Shown piece after piece: positions 51,591 to 62,517 of a stretch of DNA of 64,000 bases. The stretch's first letter is position 1, and each line of letters begins with the position of its first letter. The position numbers and the translations under genes were made by a program. Below the pieces are notes generated by a model. That model made no database searches, was not told the origin of the DNA, and worked only from the letters and a program-made list of their open reading frames with translations. The stretch is from Domibacillus enclensis (lineage in GTDB: Bacteria > Bacillota > Bacilli > Bacillales > Domibacillaceae): assembly GCF_900156125.1 (NCBI RefSeq), contig NZ_FTLX01000008.1:1-64000 (forward strand), written 5' to 3'.

Positions 51591-52657
51591 TATATTCCCT
51601 CCCCGGCCAAAACGGGCTTGGCGTAATTGCCAGGCATCTCGCGGCGCAGTTCTTTTACCATCAGAGGAGGCTCAACAGCCGGTGCCTGCTCATGCAGCAG
51701 CCACGACTTCACATAATGTGTATCTGATACCTGGTAAAGGGGCGGCTCCTGTTCAAAATCAATTGCCAGCGCATACTCACTGCGGAGCGCAAAGGCATCA
51801 CCCTTTGGCGGATTAATCAAATCGGGCGGTGTGCCCGGAATCGCGCGAAGTTCCGTTTCGTTATCGGTATCAAGGCTTGGCATAGAGGATAACAGCCCCC
51901 ATGTGTACGGATGTCTCGGGTCATAAAAAATTTCATCCACCGTGCCCGTTTCCACAATCTGCCCGCCGTACATGACCGCCACACGGTCTGCCACGTTTGC
52001 GACAACACCAAGATCATGCGTAATGAAAATAATCGCTGTATCGATCTTTTTTTGCAATTCCTTCATTAATTCTAAAATCTGCGCTTGAATCGTCACGTCA
52101 AGAGCGGTTGTTGGTTCATCCGCGATCAACACTTTCGGGTTGCAGGCAAGCGCGATCGCTATGACGATCCGCTGGCGCTGGCCGCCGGAAAACTGGTGCG
52201 GGAACTGCTTCATGCGCATCTCCGGGTTTTGCAGGCCGACGAGCACCAGCAGTTCAGCTGCCCGCTTATGTGCTTCCTGCTTGCTGAGCTTTTGATGCTT
52301 AATGAGCGGCTCCATAATTTGTTTGCCAATTTTCATCGTCGGATTCAGGGATGTCATCGGATCTTGAAAAATCATTGACATTTCTTTCCCGCGAATTTTC
52401 TCCATTTCTTTTTCCGGCAAACGGGCTAGATCACGTCCATCAAACAAAATCTGCCCCTGCTTAATTCGGCCTGGCGGATTTGGAATTAACCGCATAAGCG
52501 CTTTTGTTGTCACGGATTTGCCTGAGCCGGATTCACCGACAATGGCCAGTGTCTCTCCTTTTTCCAAATGGAAGTCTACACCTCTTACCGCACGCACTTC
52601 CCCGGCGTGCAAATCAAAGGATACGTGTAAATCTTTTACATCCAATACTTTTTCCAT
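51590..52657 (-). CDS. oppD: Oligopeptide ABC transporter ATP-binding protein OppD
   Basis: A 355-residue ATPase: Walker [45 protein letters not shown], Walker B VLIADEPTTALDVT, and C-terminal RHPYTWGLLSSMPSLD plus oligopeptide-family extension. The start MEKVLDVKDLHVSF follows AGGAGGACAATGTA. It overlaps oppF by one base and follows oppC by 20 bp. Confidence 0.93.
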   Translation of the reverse strand: MEKVLDVKDLHVSFDLHAGEVRAVRGVDFHLEKGETLAIVGESGSGKSVTTKALMRLIPNPPGRIKQGQILFDGRDLARLPEKEMEKIRGKEMSMIFQDPMTSLNPTMKIGKQIMEPLIKHQKLSKQEAHKRAAELLVLVGLQNPEMRMKQFPHQFSGGQRQRIVIAIALACNPKVLIADEPTTALDVTIQAQILELMKELQKKIDTAIIFITHDLGVVANVADRVAVMYGGQIVETGTVDEIFYDPRHPYTWGLLSSMPSLDTDNETELRAIPGTPPDLINPPKGDAFALRSEYALAIDFEQEPPLYQVSDTHYVKSWLLHEQAPAVEPPLMVKELRREMPGNYAKPVLAGEGI

Positions 52658-52677
52658 TACATTGTCCTCCTTTCTTG

Positions 52678-53685
52678 TTACTTTTTCATTTGTGGATCTA
52701 ACGCGTCACGAAGTCCGTCCGCCAGCAGGTTAAAGCTTAAAATCAGCAAGCTGATAATAACAGATGGAATGAGCAGCATATGCGGATACAGCTGCATCGA
52801 TTTAAACCCGTCGTTAACGAGTGAACCGAGTGAGGCTTCCGGCGGCGCGATGCCAAGACCGATAAAGCTCAGGAACGCTTCGGTGAAAATCGCACTCGGA
52901 ATCGTAAACATGGTGGTCACGATAATCGGCCCCATCACGTTTGGCATTAAATGCTTCCAAATCAGCCGGCTGCCAGAGGCGCCAAGCGTTCTAGATGCCA
53001 GAACAAACTCTTGATTTTTCAGCTTGAGAAACTGGCCGCGGACAATCCGGGCCATACTCACCCAGCCGGTGATCACCATGGCCATCGTAATCGAGAAAAT
53101 GCCCGGTTCAAACACGAGAATAAACAAGATCACAACGATCAAGTGGGGAATCCCCATCAGGATCTCAATAATCCGCTGCATGACGTTATCAACGCGGCCG
53201 CCGTAAAATCCGGAAATGCCGCCGTAGGCAATGCCGATGATAAAATCAATCGCAGCAGCGAGGACACCGATATAAATGGAAATACGCGTACCGTACCAGG
53301 CGCGTGTCCATAAATCACGGCCGAGGTCATCGGTCCCGAACCAGTAATATTGTTCGACCCCTTTTGATTCGTACAAATCGAAACCGTCTTTGTCCCGGCC
53401 GTCAAATGGCAGCCAGTGAATATCTTCAAGGGCGGCAATTTTTGGCGGAAGCTTCGCATGAGCAATGTTTTGCTCCTTGTACGTGTAGTCACTCATAGAC
53501 GGTCCGAAAATCGCCATAAACATAATGATCACGATCAGGATCAGTCCCGCAATGGCGCCTTTATTGCTTCTAAGGCGAATCCAGGCATCATGCCAGAAAT
53601 TCAAGCTCGGACGGCCCATTTGCTCGGCTTCATGTGTACGCGATCCTTGTCTGTCAAATAATTTTGGATCAAGCTTTTGGCTCAT
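52678..53685 (-). CDS. oppC: Oligopeptide ABC transporter permease OppC
   Basis: A 335-residue permease with N-terminal cytosolic part, a first helix (GAIAGLILIVIIMFMAIFGP), a large extracellular loop (about residues 65-125) and five further helices. The EAA loop is ASRTLGASGSRLIWKHLMPNV. It overlaps oppB by four bases (ATGA). Confidence 0.92.
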   Translation of the reverse strand: MSQKLDPKLFDRQGSRTHEAEQMGRPSLNFWHDAWIRLRSNKGAIAGLILIVIIMFMAIFGPSMSDYTYKEQNIAHAKLPPKIAALEDIHWLPFDGRDKDGFDLYESKGVEQYYWFGTDDLGRDLWTRAWYGTRISIYIGVLAAAIDFIIGIAYGGISGFYGGRVDNVMQRIIEILMGIPHLIVVILFILVFEPGIFSITMAMVITGWVSMARIVRGQFLKLKNQEFVLASRTLGASGSRLIWKHLMPNVMGPIIVTTMFTIPSAIFTEAFLSFIGLGIAPPEASLGSLVNDGFKSMQLYPHMLLIPSVIISLLILSFNLLADGLRDALDPQMKK

Positions 53686-54614
53686 TTCCGGTCACCTCCA
53701 CTTACACGAATACGCGGATCAATAATGCCGTATAAAATATCAACAATAAACACAACAGCAATAAACAAAACGCTGTAAAACAACGTAATCCCCATAATAA
53801 CGGTATAGTCATTTGTATTAATCGAACGGACAAACTGTTCTCCGATACCCGGTATCGCGAAAATCCGTTCAATCACGAGCGAACCGGTCATGATATTAAC
53901 CGCAAGCGGACCAAGCAAGGTAATAATGGGAATAAGCGCATTCCGCAGCGCATGCTTTACCATAATAACCGGTGCACTCACGCCTTTTGCCCGCGCCAGC
54001 ATAATATAGTCTGAATTCAGCACTTCAAGAAGCTCAGAGCGCATGTATCTGGCAACGGTCGCAATAACAAAAACAGATAAAGACAGCGTTGGCAAAATGG
54101 TGTATTCAAACCCTTCCCACGAAGCAACCGGGAACCATTGCCACTCAACACCGAAGTAATATTGAAGCAGGCCTGCAAAAACAAAGGACGGAATGGAAAT
54201 ACCAAGTACCGCTATTGTTGTCGCCGTGTAATCCCAGATGGTGTTGTGCTTTAACGCTGCAATCACCCCTAGAAGTATGCCAACAATCGTTCCGAAGACA
54301 ATCGCTTGAAAGCCAAGCTCTGCTGACGGACCAATTCGTTCCGCAATCATTTGGGCAACCGGCCGGTTATCGTATTGAAAGGACAGGCCGAGATCTCCTT
54401 GCACCAGATTTGTCATATAGTTTACATATTGAATGGGAAGAGGATCATTGAGTCCGTATTTGTCCAAAATGAGTTCCTGCTGTTCCGGAGATAATCGTTC
54501 TTGATTCGTAAGTGGCGAGCCAGGGAGGAGTTTCATTAAGAAGAAGGTAATGGTTGCGATAATGAACAATGTCAGCACCATATAAAATAATCTTTTTAAT
54601 GTGTATTTCACCAT
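53682..54614 (-). CDS. oppB: Oligopeptide ABC transporter permease OppB
   Basis: A 310-residue permease with six helices, N-terminal KYTLKRLFYMVLTLFIIATITFFLM, and the EAA loop MLARAKGVSAPVIMVKHALRNAL. It forms the channel with OppC. The ATG follows AAAGGAGGGACTAGTC. Confidence 0.92.
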   Translation of the reverse strand: MVKYTLKRLFYMVLTLFIIATITFFLMKLLPGSPLTNQERLSPEQQELILDKYGLNDPLPIQYVNYMTNLVQGDLGLSFQYDNRPVAQMIAERIGPSAELGFQAIVFGTIVGILLGVIAALKHNTIWDYTATTIAVLGISIPSFVFAGLLQYYFGVEWQWFPVASWEGFEYTILPTLSLSVFVIATVARYMRSELLEVLNSDYIMLARAKGVSAPVIMVKHALRNALIPIITLLGPLAVNIMTGSLVIERIFAIPGIGEQFVRSINTNDYTVIMGITLFYSVLFIAVVFIVDILYGIIDPRIRVSGGDRK

Positions 54615-54694
54615 GACTAGTCCCTCCTTTGCGTCATTTTTTTAACAGGGAAAAAGGAGAGCAGGCCGGCTGGCCGTACCCTCCTTTTCTTTAT

Positions 54695-56350
54695 TTAGCG
54701 TGTGACAGACGTCCATTTAAGCGAGTAATCCGCTCCAAATTTATGATATAGAACGCCTTCCACTGCCGGTTTTGTCAAATAGGCACGTGCACGCTGATAA
54801 ACAGGAGCAAATGCTGCATCTTCAAGCATCAGCTTTTCCGCTTCCACAAGTGCATCCCAACGAGCCTGCTCATCTGTTAGAAGAGTAGTTTTCGCATCTT
54901 GAACGAGTTTGTCCACTTGCGGGTTTGAATAACCGGATTGGTTATGCGCACCGTCTGTCACAAACATGTCAATGAACGTCATCGGATCCGGATAATCCGG
55001 GCCCCAGCCTGCAAGAGACGCTTCGTAGTTCATAGACGATTCAAGGTCAAGCTTTTGCTTAAACGGCTGAAGCTTAATGTTAACCGTTAAGCCTTCAAGG
55101 TTTGTTTCAAGCTGTTCTTTTAAATATTCAGTTATTTTCTTCGAAACGTCGTCATCGTAGCTTAACAGCTCAAGCTCCACTGCATCCTGGCCAAGTGCTT
55201 CTTTCGCTTTTGCCCAGTGCTCAGCAGCTGCTGCCTGATCGGTTTCAAGGTAAGAGCCCGCTGTTTCACGGAAGTCTTTCCCGTCTGGACCTTGAACGAA
55301 TTCAGCTGGAACGAGGTAATCCGCCGGTACCGAACCGTTGTTTAACAATGAATCGGTAATGCCTGTTTTATCAAAGCCCATGGCAATCGCTTTACGCGCA
55401 TCTGCATTTTTCAGCACGTCATTAGACGACTGGTTTAAGCGAAGGAAGAAAACAGATGCCTCTTTAATTGTTTGGAAGCCTTCTTCTTCTTTATACTTGT
55501 CCACAAACTCCGCAGATAATTTCACGCGGTCTAATTCGCCGCTTTCATACAGGTTTACATCTGTTTGTGTGTCTTTAACGATTTTCGTATTAACCGTTTC
55601 GAGCTGAACGTTTTCAGCATCCCAATATTCAGGGTTTTTCTGCAAAACGAATTGATCTTCATGCTTCCACTCTGTCATTGTGAACGGACCGTTGTATAAA
55701 ACCGTGTCCGCTTCAAGACCGAACTGGTCAGCCTGCTCTGTTACGTAAGCTTCGTTTTGCGGATAGAATGTCGCAAATGTGAGAAGCTCTTTGAAATAAG
55801 GAACCGGGTTTTCTAATTGAATCTCCAGTGTTTTCTCATCGATCGCTTTTACGCCTAGCTCTTCAGGTGTCATTTCCCCAGCGTTCACAGCCGCTGCGTT
55901 TTTCAAATCATACATAATGTACGCATACTCCGCTGCTGTATCCGGGTTTAATGCTTTGCGCCATGCAAACACGAAATCGTTTGCTGTGACAGGCTCACCG
56001 TTTGACCAGTTCGCATCACGCAGCTTAATCGTCCACGTTTTGCCATCTTCACTGATTTGCGGCTCTCCGTCTGCCATACCTTCTACCGCTTTATCATCTT
56101 CTCCAAGACGATAAAGCCCTTCCATTACGCTGTTCAGCGTATTAAACGATACGGCATCTGTTGCGAGTGCAGAGTCCATAGACGGAATATCCTGCGTTTC
56201 CGTCAGGTTAAGGACATTATTTTCTCCTCCACCATTGTCTGAAGTCTGACCACTATCATTAGAATCAGATGAACCACCGCCGCACGCTGCGAGAATGGTG
56301 CTGACCATAAGCATCAAAACAAGGAAAATCGACAACTTTTTCTTTTGCAT
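54695..56350 (-). CDS. oppA: Oligopeptide-binding lipoprotein OppA
   Basis: A 551-residue SBP family 5 lipoprotein. The signal MQKKKLSIFLVLMLMVSTIL ends in lipobox LAAC, followed by a Gly/Ser/Asn-rich linker of about 25 residues. Conserved parts include DANWSNGEPVTANDFVFAWRKALNPDTAAEYAY and GWGPDYPDPMTFIDMF. It captures peptides outside the cell for OppBCDF. The gene is first in the operon, with an 80-bp gap to oppB. Confidence 0.92.
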   Translation of the reverse strand: MQKKKLSIFLVLMLMVSTILAACGGGSSDSNDSGQTSDNGGGENNVLNLTETQDIPSMDSALATDAVSFNTLNSVMEGLYRLGEDDKAVEGMADGEPQISEDGKTWTIKLRDANWSNGEPVTANDFVFAWRKALNPDTAAEYAYIMYDLKNAAAVNAGEMTPEELGVKAIDEKTLEIQLENPVPYFKELLTFATFYPQNEAYVTEQADQFGLEADTVLYNGPFTMTEWKHEDQFVLQKNPEYWDAENVQLETVNTKIVKDTQTDVNLYESGELDRVKLSAEFVDKYKEEEGFQTIKEASVFFLRLNQSSNDVLKNADARKAIAMGFDKTGITDSLLNNGSVPADYLVPAEFVQGPDGKDFRETAGSYLETDQAAAAEHWAKAKEALGQDAVELELLSYDDDVSKKITEYLKEQLETNLEGLTVNIKLQPFKQKLDLESSMNYEASLAGWGPDYPDPMTFIDMFVTDGAHNQSGYSNPQVDKLVQDAKTTLLTDEQARWDALVEAEKLMLEDAAFAPVYQRARAYLTKPAVEGVLYHKFGADYSLKWTSVTR

Positions 56351-56700
56351 TGATTCCTGCCTCCCTTTATTTTATTTTCGACCTTCTTAATAATTCAGAA
56401 GATTTGTTAACATTATATAATGCCTTTTCACTTTATTGCAATAACTTATTTACGGTTACTTTACATTTACTACATAGTTTTAATACTATGTAATAAAGAA
56501 ATAAACCTTTATAATAAGCCTTTTTTCATTTTCCTTTTCTGCTTATTATTTGAAATAGTATAGTAATATAAGACTACTATACTTTATAAAAATAATATTC
56601 TTTGTATAATATCAACAGGAGATCACGTTATTTTTGTTGAAACATGCATACAGTATTCGTTATGCTTTTTTTACCCCTTTATGGAAGATGGTGTCGTTAA
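56351..56700. other. AT-rich divergent promoter gap between oppA and the DUF3899 gene
   Basis: No gene is seen. The stretch is very AT-rich. A CodY-like match, ATAATTCAGAAGATT at 56390-56404 (11 of 15 to AATTTTCWGAAAATT), lies 40 bp upstream of oppA; opp-type operons are known CodY targets in Bacillus, but the match is weak. Confidence 0.4.
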
Positions 56701-57075
56701 ATGAAGAAAAAAATCGGGTTACTTTTTTTTATTCTGTTCATTAGTTCTATCGGATTTAGCTTTTTCCAGACACATTTCGTTCGCGCACTGATTGATTCTT
56801 TATTTATGATCGGCTTGTTGCTTTTCATTATCGGTGTTTCCCTGTTTGTACAGGAAAAAGGAGTTTTTAACGGGGTGGTTCATGGATTTAAGCGGCTCCG
56901 CAAGTCTTCTCATGAAGGCGCCTATACGGCTCAGTTTGATGACCTAGACCAAACGGGAGAAATTCACGAGGATTATGCTGCACGCAAGCCAGAACACTGG
57001 ACAAAGCCGCTGCTTCTGACAGGGGCGACAGCCGTCTTACTCACGCTTCTGTTCTCGTATATCCTGTCATCTTGA
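56701..57075 (+). CDS. DUF3899-type small membrane protein
   Basis: A 124-residue protein with three membrane helices: about residues 4-22, 31-51 and 102-122, with an acidic/basic loop between the second and third (FKRLRKSSHEGAYTAQFDD). It resembles DUF3899 proteins seen near trpS in Bacillus. The ribosome site is weak (GAAGATGGTG). Function unknown. Confidence 0.7.
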   Translation: MKKKIGLLFFILFISSIGFSFFQTHFVRALIDSLFMIGLLLFIIGVSLFVQEKGVFNGVVHGFKRLRKSSHEGAYTAQFDDLDQTGEIHEDYAARKPEHWTKPLLLTGATAVLLTLLFSYILSS

Positions 57076-57123
57076 ATATTCATTTTGTTTTCTTTATAAT
57101 TAAACAAACACATAAAAAGATGA

Positions 57124-58133
<1,010 letters not shown>

Positions 58134-58134
<1 letters not shown>

Positions 58135-58187
58135 AACCGATACAGGCTGCGGGGGCACCTCCCTGCTTTGCCTGTATCGGTTTTTTT
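58134..58187 (+). terminator. Intrinsic terminator after trpS
   Basis: AAACCGATACAGGC/GCCTGTATCGGTTT, 14 bp stem with a G+C-rich loop and T-run; it also faces yjbA on the other strand. Confidence 0.85.
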
Positions 58188-58191
58188 CTTG

Positions 58192-58932
58192 TTATGTGGC
58201 AATGCTCATTTCCCGTTCATACATCTTTTCAAAAAATGGACGTCCTTTAATCATTTGCGCACACAATTGTTCATGCGCCTTGCTCCACCCGACCACAACC
58301 GTCTGGCTGAACATCGCAGCGGCCGTGTCCCAGTCCATTGAACGGATCATTTCATATTGAGATGGCTGCCACTCGGTGAGCCAGTATTTCAACGCTGGCT
58401 CATGATCCGATTCGATTAATTGGTCAACAGCCAAAAGCAGCAGCTGCTTTAACTGACGCTCTTTTCGTGTCAGCCCTGCCATCCAGGATGGGGCAGGCTC
58501 CGCCAGACTGTACGATTTTGGCGCCATTTCCGGAAAATAAACGGTTTCAGCCGGATGACAGTCGGCCATCTCCCGGACAACCAGCTCATGCTGCGGCATG
58601 ATCCGGCTTTTTTTCACCGGCACCCGGTACCCTTTCGTATCGATTGCCATCGTCCGGTCTCCATCCGAAGCAACGAAGCAGTACTCCATCATCTCCCTCT
58701 TGCTTCCTTTTCGAATAAACGCCTTGCTCTCCACTTTTTTCAATAATTCTTCCGGCAGCTCACAAAGGGTTTGCTCGAATACATCCATCGCGTTTTTACG
58801 CAAAAGCAGTACAGGTACTTGATCAAGCAGCATCATCCCGTCATCTTTTCGCCATTCGTGGTACGGGCACACGTTGCAGCCATTTTCTTCTCCTTCAAAC
58901 CAGTTCACCCACACATCATGAAGGTACAGCAT
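58192..58932 (-). CDS. yjbA: YjbA family protein (DUF3603)
   Basis: A 246-residue soluble protein, MLYLHDVWVNWFEGEENGCNVCPYHEWRKDD, with a Cys-x2-Cys near the start and no known catalytic motif. The ATG follows AAGGAGGAATTTG. It converges with trpS, as in B. subtilis where yjbA neighbours trpS. Function unknown. Confidence 0.82.
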   Translation of the reverse strand: MLYLHDVWVNWFEGEENGCNVCPYHEWRKDDGMMLLDQVPVLLLRKNAMDVFEQTLCELPEELLKKVESKAFIRKGSKREMMEYCFVASDGDRTMAIDTKGYRVPVKKSRIMPQHELVVREMADCHPAETVYFPEMAPKSYSLAEPAPSWMAGLTRKERQLKQLLLLAVDQLIESDHEPALKYWLTEWQPSQYEMIRSMDWDTAAAMFSQTVVVGWSKAHEQLCAQMIKGRPFFEKMYEREMSIAT

Positions 58933-58988
58933 CAAATTCCTCCTTGATTACCGTTTTATGGGTTCATTATCGACACGTTTTTGTTACT

Positions 58989-59177
58989 TTATTCAATAAA
59001 ACCGAAAAACATGAACACCCAGCCGATGAAAAATAAATAACATTCAGGCCGGCGCATCGTAAAATGAATATAATCCGTCCACGTCATGCCCGCTGCCAGC
59101 AGGTTAAAATACATAATAAAGCTGATCCCGCCTGCAACCGCAAGACCGAAGCCCGTTAAAAACAATATCAGCCGCAT
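58989..59177 (-). CDS. Small two-helix membrane protein
   Basis: A 62-residue protein with helices at about residues 3-27 (LILFLTGFGLAVAGGISFIM) and 45-61 (CYLFFIGWVFMFFGFIE). GTGAGGGG lies immediately before the ATG, a tight spacing. It lies upstream of yjbA on the same strand. I do not recognise the family with certainty. Confidence 0.55.
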   Translation of the reverse strand: MRLILFLTGFGLAVAGGISFIMYFNLLAAGMTWTDYIHFTMRRPECYLFFIGWVFMFFGFIE

Positions 59178-59290
59178 CCCCTCACGCCCCCGTTGCTTGT
59201 CCGTAATGTATATGCCAGGATGCGCTGAAAAAGAGCATGTTCATCAAAACAAAAGAGGAAGCCCAAACCCATTAAAAAAAGGATTTCTGT

Positions 59291-59450
59291 AACTTTATCG
59301 CCGGTATATGCTCGTTAACGCCGATATAAAGGATGGATCGCCGATATAGTGAAGATATCAGCGATCCACAGAGGAATATCAGCGGTATCTTCAATTTACC
59401 GGCGATCGACAGGTAGATATCAGCGGTATTCTTACTTTACCAGCCCTCAC
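59291..59450. repeat. 20-bp-period inverted repeat array C
   Basis: Three forward units (GCCG cores at 59300, 59320, 59340) and five reverse units (CRGC cores at 59359, 59379, 59399, 59421 and 59441), spacing 19-22 bp. The innermost pair GGATCGCCGATAT/GATATCAGCGATCC gives a stem of about 12 bp. It fills most of the 59178-59537 gap, downstream of fabF and upstream of a small membrane-protein gene. Confidence 0.87.
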
Positions 59451-59467
59451 TTCCTTCATCGCCAAAA

Positions 59468-59507
59468 AAAGCCGAACGAATGCAAAATTTTGCATTCGTT
59501 CGGCTTT
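59468..59507 (-). terminator. Intrinsic terminator after fabF
   Basis: A perfect 40-bp palindrome, each arm carrying AAAGCCGAACGAATGC. It has A/T runs on both sides and shares its GCCGAACGA stem with the speD and comZ terminators. Confidence 0.9.
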
Positions 59508-59537
59508 ACTTCTATTCACTATTTTTTGTCCCAAAAA

Positions 59538-60782
59538 TTATTCATTTTCATATTGCTTAAGCACGATTGTGGCGTTGTGGCCGCCAAAGCCAAGGGAGTT
59601 GCTCATTGCAGCACGCACTTCTGCTTTGCGCGCTTTATTCGGCACGTAATCAAGATCGCATTCCGGATCAGGGTTTTCGAGGTTGATCGTCGGCGGAATC
59701 ACGTCATTTTCAATCGCAAGCGCAGTGAAGATTGCTTCCACTCCGCCAGCTGCGCCAAGCAAATGACCCGTCATTGATTTGGTTGAACTGATCGCAAGCT
59801 TTTCTGCGTGGTCGCCAAAAACCGTTTTAATCGCTGCGGTTTCAAACTTGTCATTGTACGGCGTGCTTGTACCGTGCGCATTAATGTAGTCGATGTCCGA
59901 CGGCGCAAGGCCCGCATCATCAATCGCCATTTTCATCGCACGGGCACCGCCTTCGCCATCTGGCGCCGGCGCTGTAATGTGATGGGCATCGCCTGTTGAG
60001 CCGTAGCCGACAATTTCCGCATAAATATGAGCGCCGCGTGCTTTTGCATGCTCCAGTTCCTCAAGTACGACAATACCGGCTCCCTCTCCGATCACAAAGC
60101 CATCACGGCCAGAATCAAATGGACGGCTTGCTGTTGCCGGGTCCGGATTGTTCGACAGAGCTGTATTCGCACAAAAGCCCGCGACAGACATTTGCGTAAT
60201 CGGTGCTTCCGTACCACCGGAAATCATCGCATCTGCATCGCCGCGCTGAATGACTTTAAACGCATCACCGATCGAGTTAGTGCCTGTTGCACAGGCCGTG
60301 ACGGTACACGAGTTCACACCTTTTGCGCCAAGGTAGATTGATACCTGGCCTGCCGCCATATCCGGAATCATCATCGGCACGAAAAACGGGCTGACACGGC
60401 GGTAGCCGCGCTCTAAAAATGTTTTGTACTGGCTTTCAAATGTTTCCATTCCGCCAATGCCTGAACCAACCCAGACACCGATTCGCGGTGCATTTTCATC
60501 TGTAATCTCAAGCTTTGCATCCGCTACGGCCATTTTTGCCGCGGCAACCGCAAACTGAGTGAAGCGGTCCATCTTGCGCGCTTCTTTTTTCTCAACAAAC
60601 TGCTCAGGATCGAAATCGCGAATTTCAGCTGCCACTTTAGCCGGATAATCATCCGGGTTCAGGCGTGTCATCGGCTTCACACCGCTTTTTCCTGCTGTTA
60701 TGCTGTTCCATGCTTCTTCTACTGTATTTCCAACCGGCGAAACAATGCCAAGTCCGGTAATCACTACTCTTCGCTTTTCCAC
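59538..60782 (-). CDS. fabF: Beta-ketoacyl-ACP synthase II
   Basis: A 414-residue condensing enzyme that elongates acyl-ACP with malonyl-ACP. Catalytic Cys is in [11 protein letters not shown], and the two His are in [11 protein letters not shown] and [17 protein letters not shown] start follows AAAGAGGTGGAAAAC; an earlier GTG three codons upstream lies in the ribosome site. It is cotranscribed with fabH (27 bp gap). Confidence 0.95.
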   Translation of the reverse strand: MEKRRVVITGLGIVSPVGNTVEEAWNSITAGKSGVKPMTRLNPDDYPAKVAAEIRDFDPEQFVEKKEARKMDRFTQFAVAAAKMAVADAKLEITDENAPRIGVWVGSGIGGMETFESQYKTFLERGYRRVSPFFVPMMIPDMAAGQVSIYLGAKGVNSCTVTACATGTNSIGDAFKVIQRGDADAMISGGTEAPITQMSVAGFCANTALSNNPDPATASRPFDSGRDGFVIGEGAGIVVLEELEHAKARGAHIYAEIVGYGSTGDAHHITAPAPDGEGGARAMKMAIDDAGLAPSDIDYINAHGTSTPYNDKFETAAIKTVFGDHAEKLAISSTKSMTGHLLGAAGGVEAIFTALAIENDVIPPTINLENPDPECDLDYVPNKARKAEVRAAMSNSLGFGGHNATIVLKQYENE

Positions 60783-60809
60783 GTTTTCCACCTCTTTGTT
60801 AGTTTCCGT

Positions 60810-61742
60810 TTAGCGTCCCCACTTCATCGCAATGGCGCCCCACGTTAATCCTCCGCCAAAACCGACCATGACAATAATGTCGTCTTCCTTTACATTTCCC
60901 TTTTCCAGCTCTTCTACCATTGTAAGTGGAATGGAAGCAGAGGATGTATTGCCGAATTGATTGACAGTGACGGACATTTTTTCCGGGGGAAGGCCGAGCC
61001 GCTCCCGGGCAGACTCCATAATGCGGATATTCGCCTGGTGCGGCATTAAAAAGTCAACGTCTTCTTTCGTTAATCCTGCTTTTTCAAGCACAGCCAAAGA
61101 TGATTCACCCATCTGGCGCACCGCAAACTTAAATACTTCACGTCCATTCATTTTCACATGTTCATCCTGATATAAGTGCTTGCCTCCGCGTCCATCCGCT
61201 CCCAGCTCAAAGGACAAAATCCCCCGGCCTTCTGAAACAGGCCCAAGAACCGCTGCCCCTGCCCCGTCTCCGAATAGGACGGCCGTGTTGCGGTCTTCCC
61301 AGTCAATGACCTTCGAAAGCTTTTCGGCACCAACCACGAGTACATGCTTATACGCGCCGGTTTCCACAAACTGCTTTCCTGTGATAATCCCATACATAAA
61401 GCCTGCGCATGCCGCACTTACGTCCATCGCTGCTGCATTGACTGCACCGATTTCATGCTGAATTTCACACGAAACAGATGGAAACATATGATCAGGCGTT
61501 ACCGTAGCGGTGATGATTAAATCAATTTCTGCTGGATCAATGCCCGCATGCTGGATCGCTTTTTTTGCGGCTTCAGCTGCCATATACACCGTCCCAATTC
61601 CATCCTCGGCAATGCGGCGTTGTTCGATGCCGGTGCGCGTGCGGATCCATTCATCAGACGTATCCATCTTTTTCTCAAGATCGGCATTCGTGACGATCTG
61701 ATCCGGAATGTACCGGCCCATTCCCCATATTCCAGCGTTCAA
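60810..61742 (-). CDS. fabH: Beta-ketoacyl-ACP synthase III
   Basis: A 310-residue initiating condensing enzyme that joins acyl-CoA and malonyl-ACP, with preference for branched primers in Bacillus. The triad is Cys in [11 protein letters not shown], His in PHQANIRIM and Asn in [15 protein letters not shown] start ([18 protein letters not shown]) follows GAAGGTGCGTTTT and gives the family length; the 40 extra upstream codons are unlike the family. FapR-like operator upstream. Confidence 0.94.
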   Translation of the reverse strand: MNAGIWGMGRYIPDQIVTNADLEKKMDTSDEWIRTRTGIEQRRIAEDGIGTVYMAAEAAKKAIQHAGIDPAEIDLIITATVTPDHMFPSVSCEIQHEIGAVNAAAMDVSAACAGFMYGIITGKQFVETGAYKHVLVVGAEKLSKVIDWEDRNTAVLFGDGAGAAVLGPVSEGRGILSFELGADGRGGKHLYQDEHVKMNGREVFKFAVRQMGESSLAVLEKAGLTKEDVDFLMPHQANIRIMESARERLGLPPEKMSVTVNQFGNTSSASIPLTMVEELEKGNVKEDDIIVMVGFGGGLTWGAIAMKWGR

Positions 61743-61782
61743 AAAACGCACCTTCTTTCGCACACATTTGTAATAGCAATTA

Positions 61783-61799
61783 TTATGACTTGGTACTAA
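61783..61799 (-). promoter_or_regulatory. FapR-like operator upstream of fabHF
   Basis: On the minus strand TTAGTACCAAGTCATAA, sharing TTAGTACC and the TAA end with the site at fabI. The position, 41 bp before fabH, fits promoter control by FapR and malonyl-CoA. Confidence 0.68.
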
Positions 61800-61882
61800 T
61801 TTTACTGAAAAACAGGTCCAATTGCAACGTTTAGACAGGAAAAACAAAAGTATCAATGACACATTCTTTTTTCAATAGCATG

Positions 61883-61919
61883 AAAAAAGCGAATTCCGTC
61901 TCGCTGGAATTCGCTTTTT
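61883..61919 (-). terminator. Intrinsic terminator after DUF2929 gene
   Basis: AAAAAGCGAATTCC/GGAATTCGCTTTTT, 14 bp stem with an eight-base loop. Confidence 0.85.
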
Positions 61920-61924
61920 AATCA

Positions 61925-62107
61925 TTAATGATGTTCAACGGGATCATTCGGAATAAGCGCTGTCAAAACGAATAGCAGGATTGTGACGAAAATGGAAATC
62001 ACGACGCCTGTATTGAAATGAAAAGCTGCTCCGTTCATCGATGAAACGACGTAAACAACCATTTCAGACAAAATCAGTGTCCAAATAAATGTCATAATAT
62101 ATTGCAC
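61925..62107 (-). CDS. DUF2929 small membrane protein
   Basis: A 60-residue protein with two helices: TFIWTLILSEMVVYVVSSM and VVISIFVTILLFVLTALIP. The pattern WTxxxSxMxxYVVSSMxG followed by a second helix is DUF2929 (YjzD-like). The GTG start follows AAGGAGGTTTTCCA; a longer frame is rejected. Function unknown. It lies between fabH and comZ. Confidence 0.75.
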   Translation of the reverse strand: MQYIMTFIWTLILSEMVVYVVSSMNGAAFHFNTGVVISIFVTILLFVLTALIPNDPVEHH

Positions 62108-62265
62108 TGGAAAACCTCCTTCATTGAAATGTATGTACTCTGTCCATAATAGTAGCATATTATCACGGTCTCGACGTAAAAAAGTTTTGCTTTTTCTTGA
62201 CGATTTTTATCGTTGCTCTAAAATATGAAGAAGAAAGAGAATATTCGTGAAAGAGGAGAGTACAT

Positions 62266-62448
62266 ATGGAAAAAAACATGGAATTTATGCAAATTGCAAT
62301 GAAATATTTGCCGGAAGCACAAGCACAGCTGCAGGAGTCTGGTGTTGATTTTTCACCGGAGCTTGCTCAGCCGTTTTTCGAAATGTTTCTAAAGGTGATG
62401 CAGGAGGCTTATGACCTCGGCAAGCAGGATGCCCTTTTAGACGAATAA
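62266..62448 (+). CDS. comZ: ComG operon repressor-like ComZ
   Basis: A 60-residue helical protein, EFMQIAMKYLPEAQAQLQESG ... PFFEMFLKVMQEAYDLGKQDA, closely resembling ComZ, which in B. subtilis lowers comG expression. The ATG follows AAGAGGAGAGTACAT. Upstream med is not seen, because the gene is monocistronic here and divergent from the DUF2929 gene. Confidence 0.85.
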   Translation: MEKNMEFMQIAMKYLPEAQAQLQESGVDFSPELAQPFFEMFLKVMQEAYDLGKQDALLDE

Positions 62449-62452
62449 GATC

Positions 62453-62493
62453 AAGCCGAACGACTGCCATTTCGCAGAATCGTTCGGCTTTTT
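62453..62493. terminator. Intrinsic terminator between comZ and clpB
   Basis: AAGCCGAACGA/TCGTTCGGCTT, 11 bp, followed by TTTT. Same stem sequence as after speD and fabF. Confidence 0.82.
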
Positions 62494-62517
62494 GCATCTT
62501 ACTGGACCGTTTTTTTG

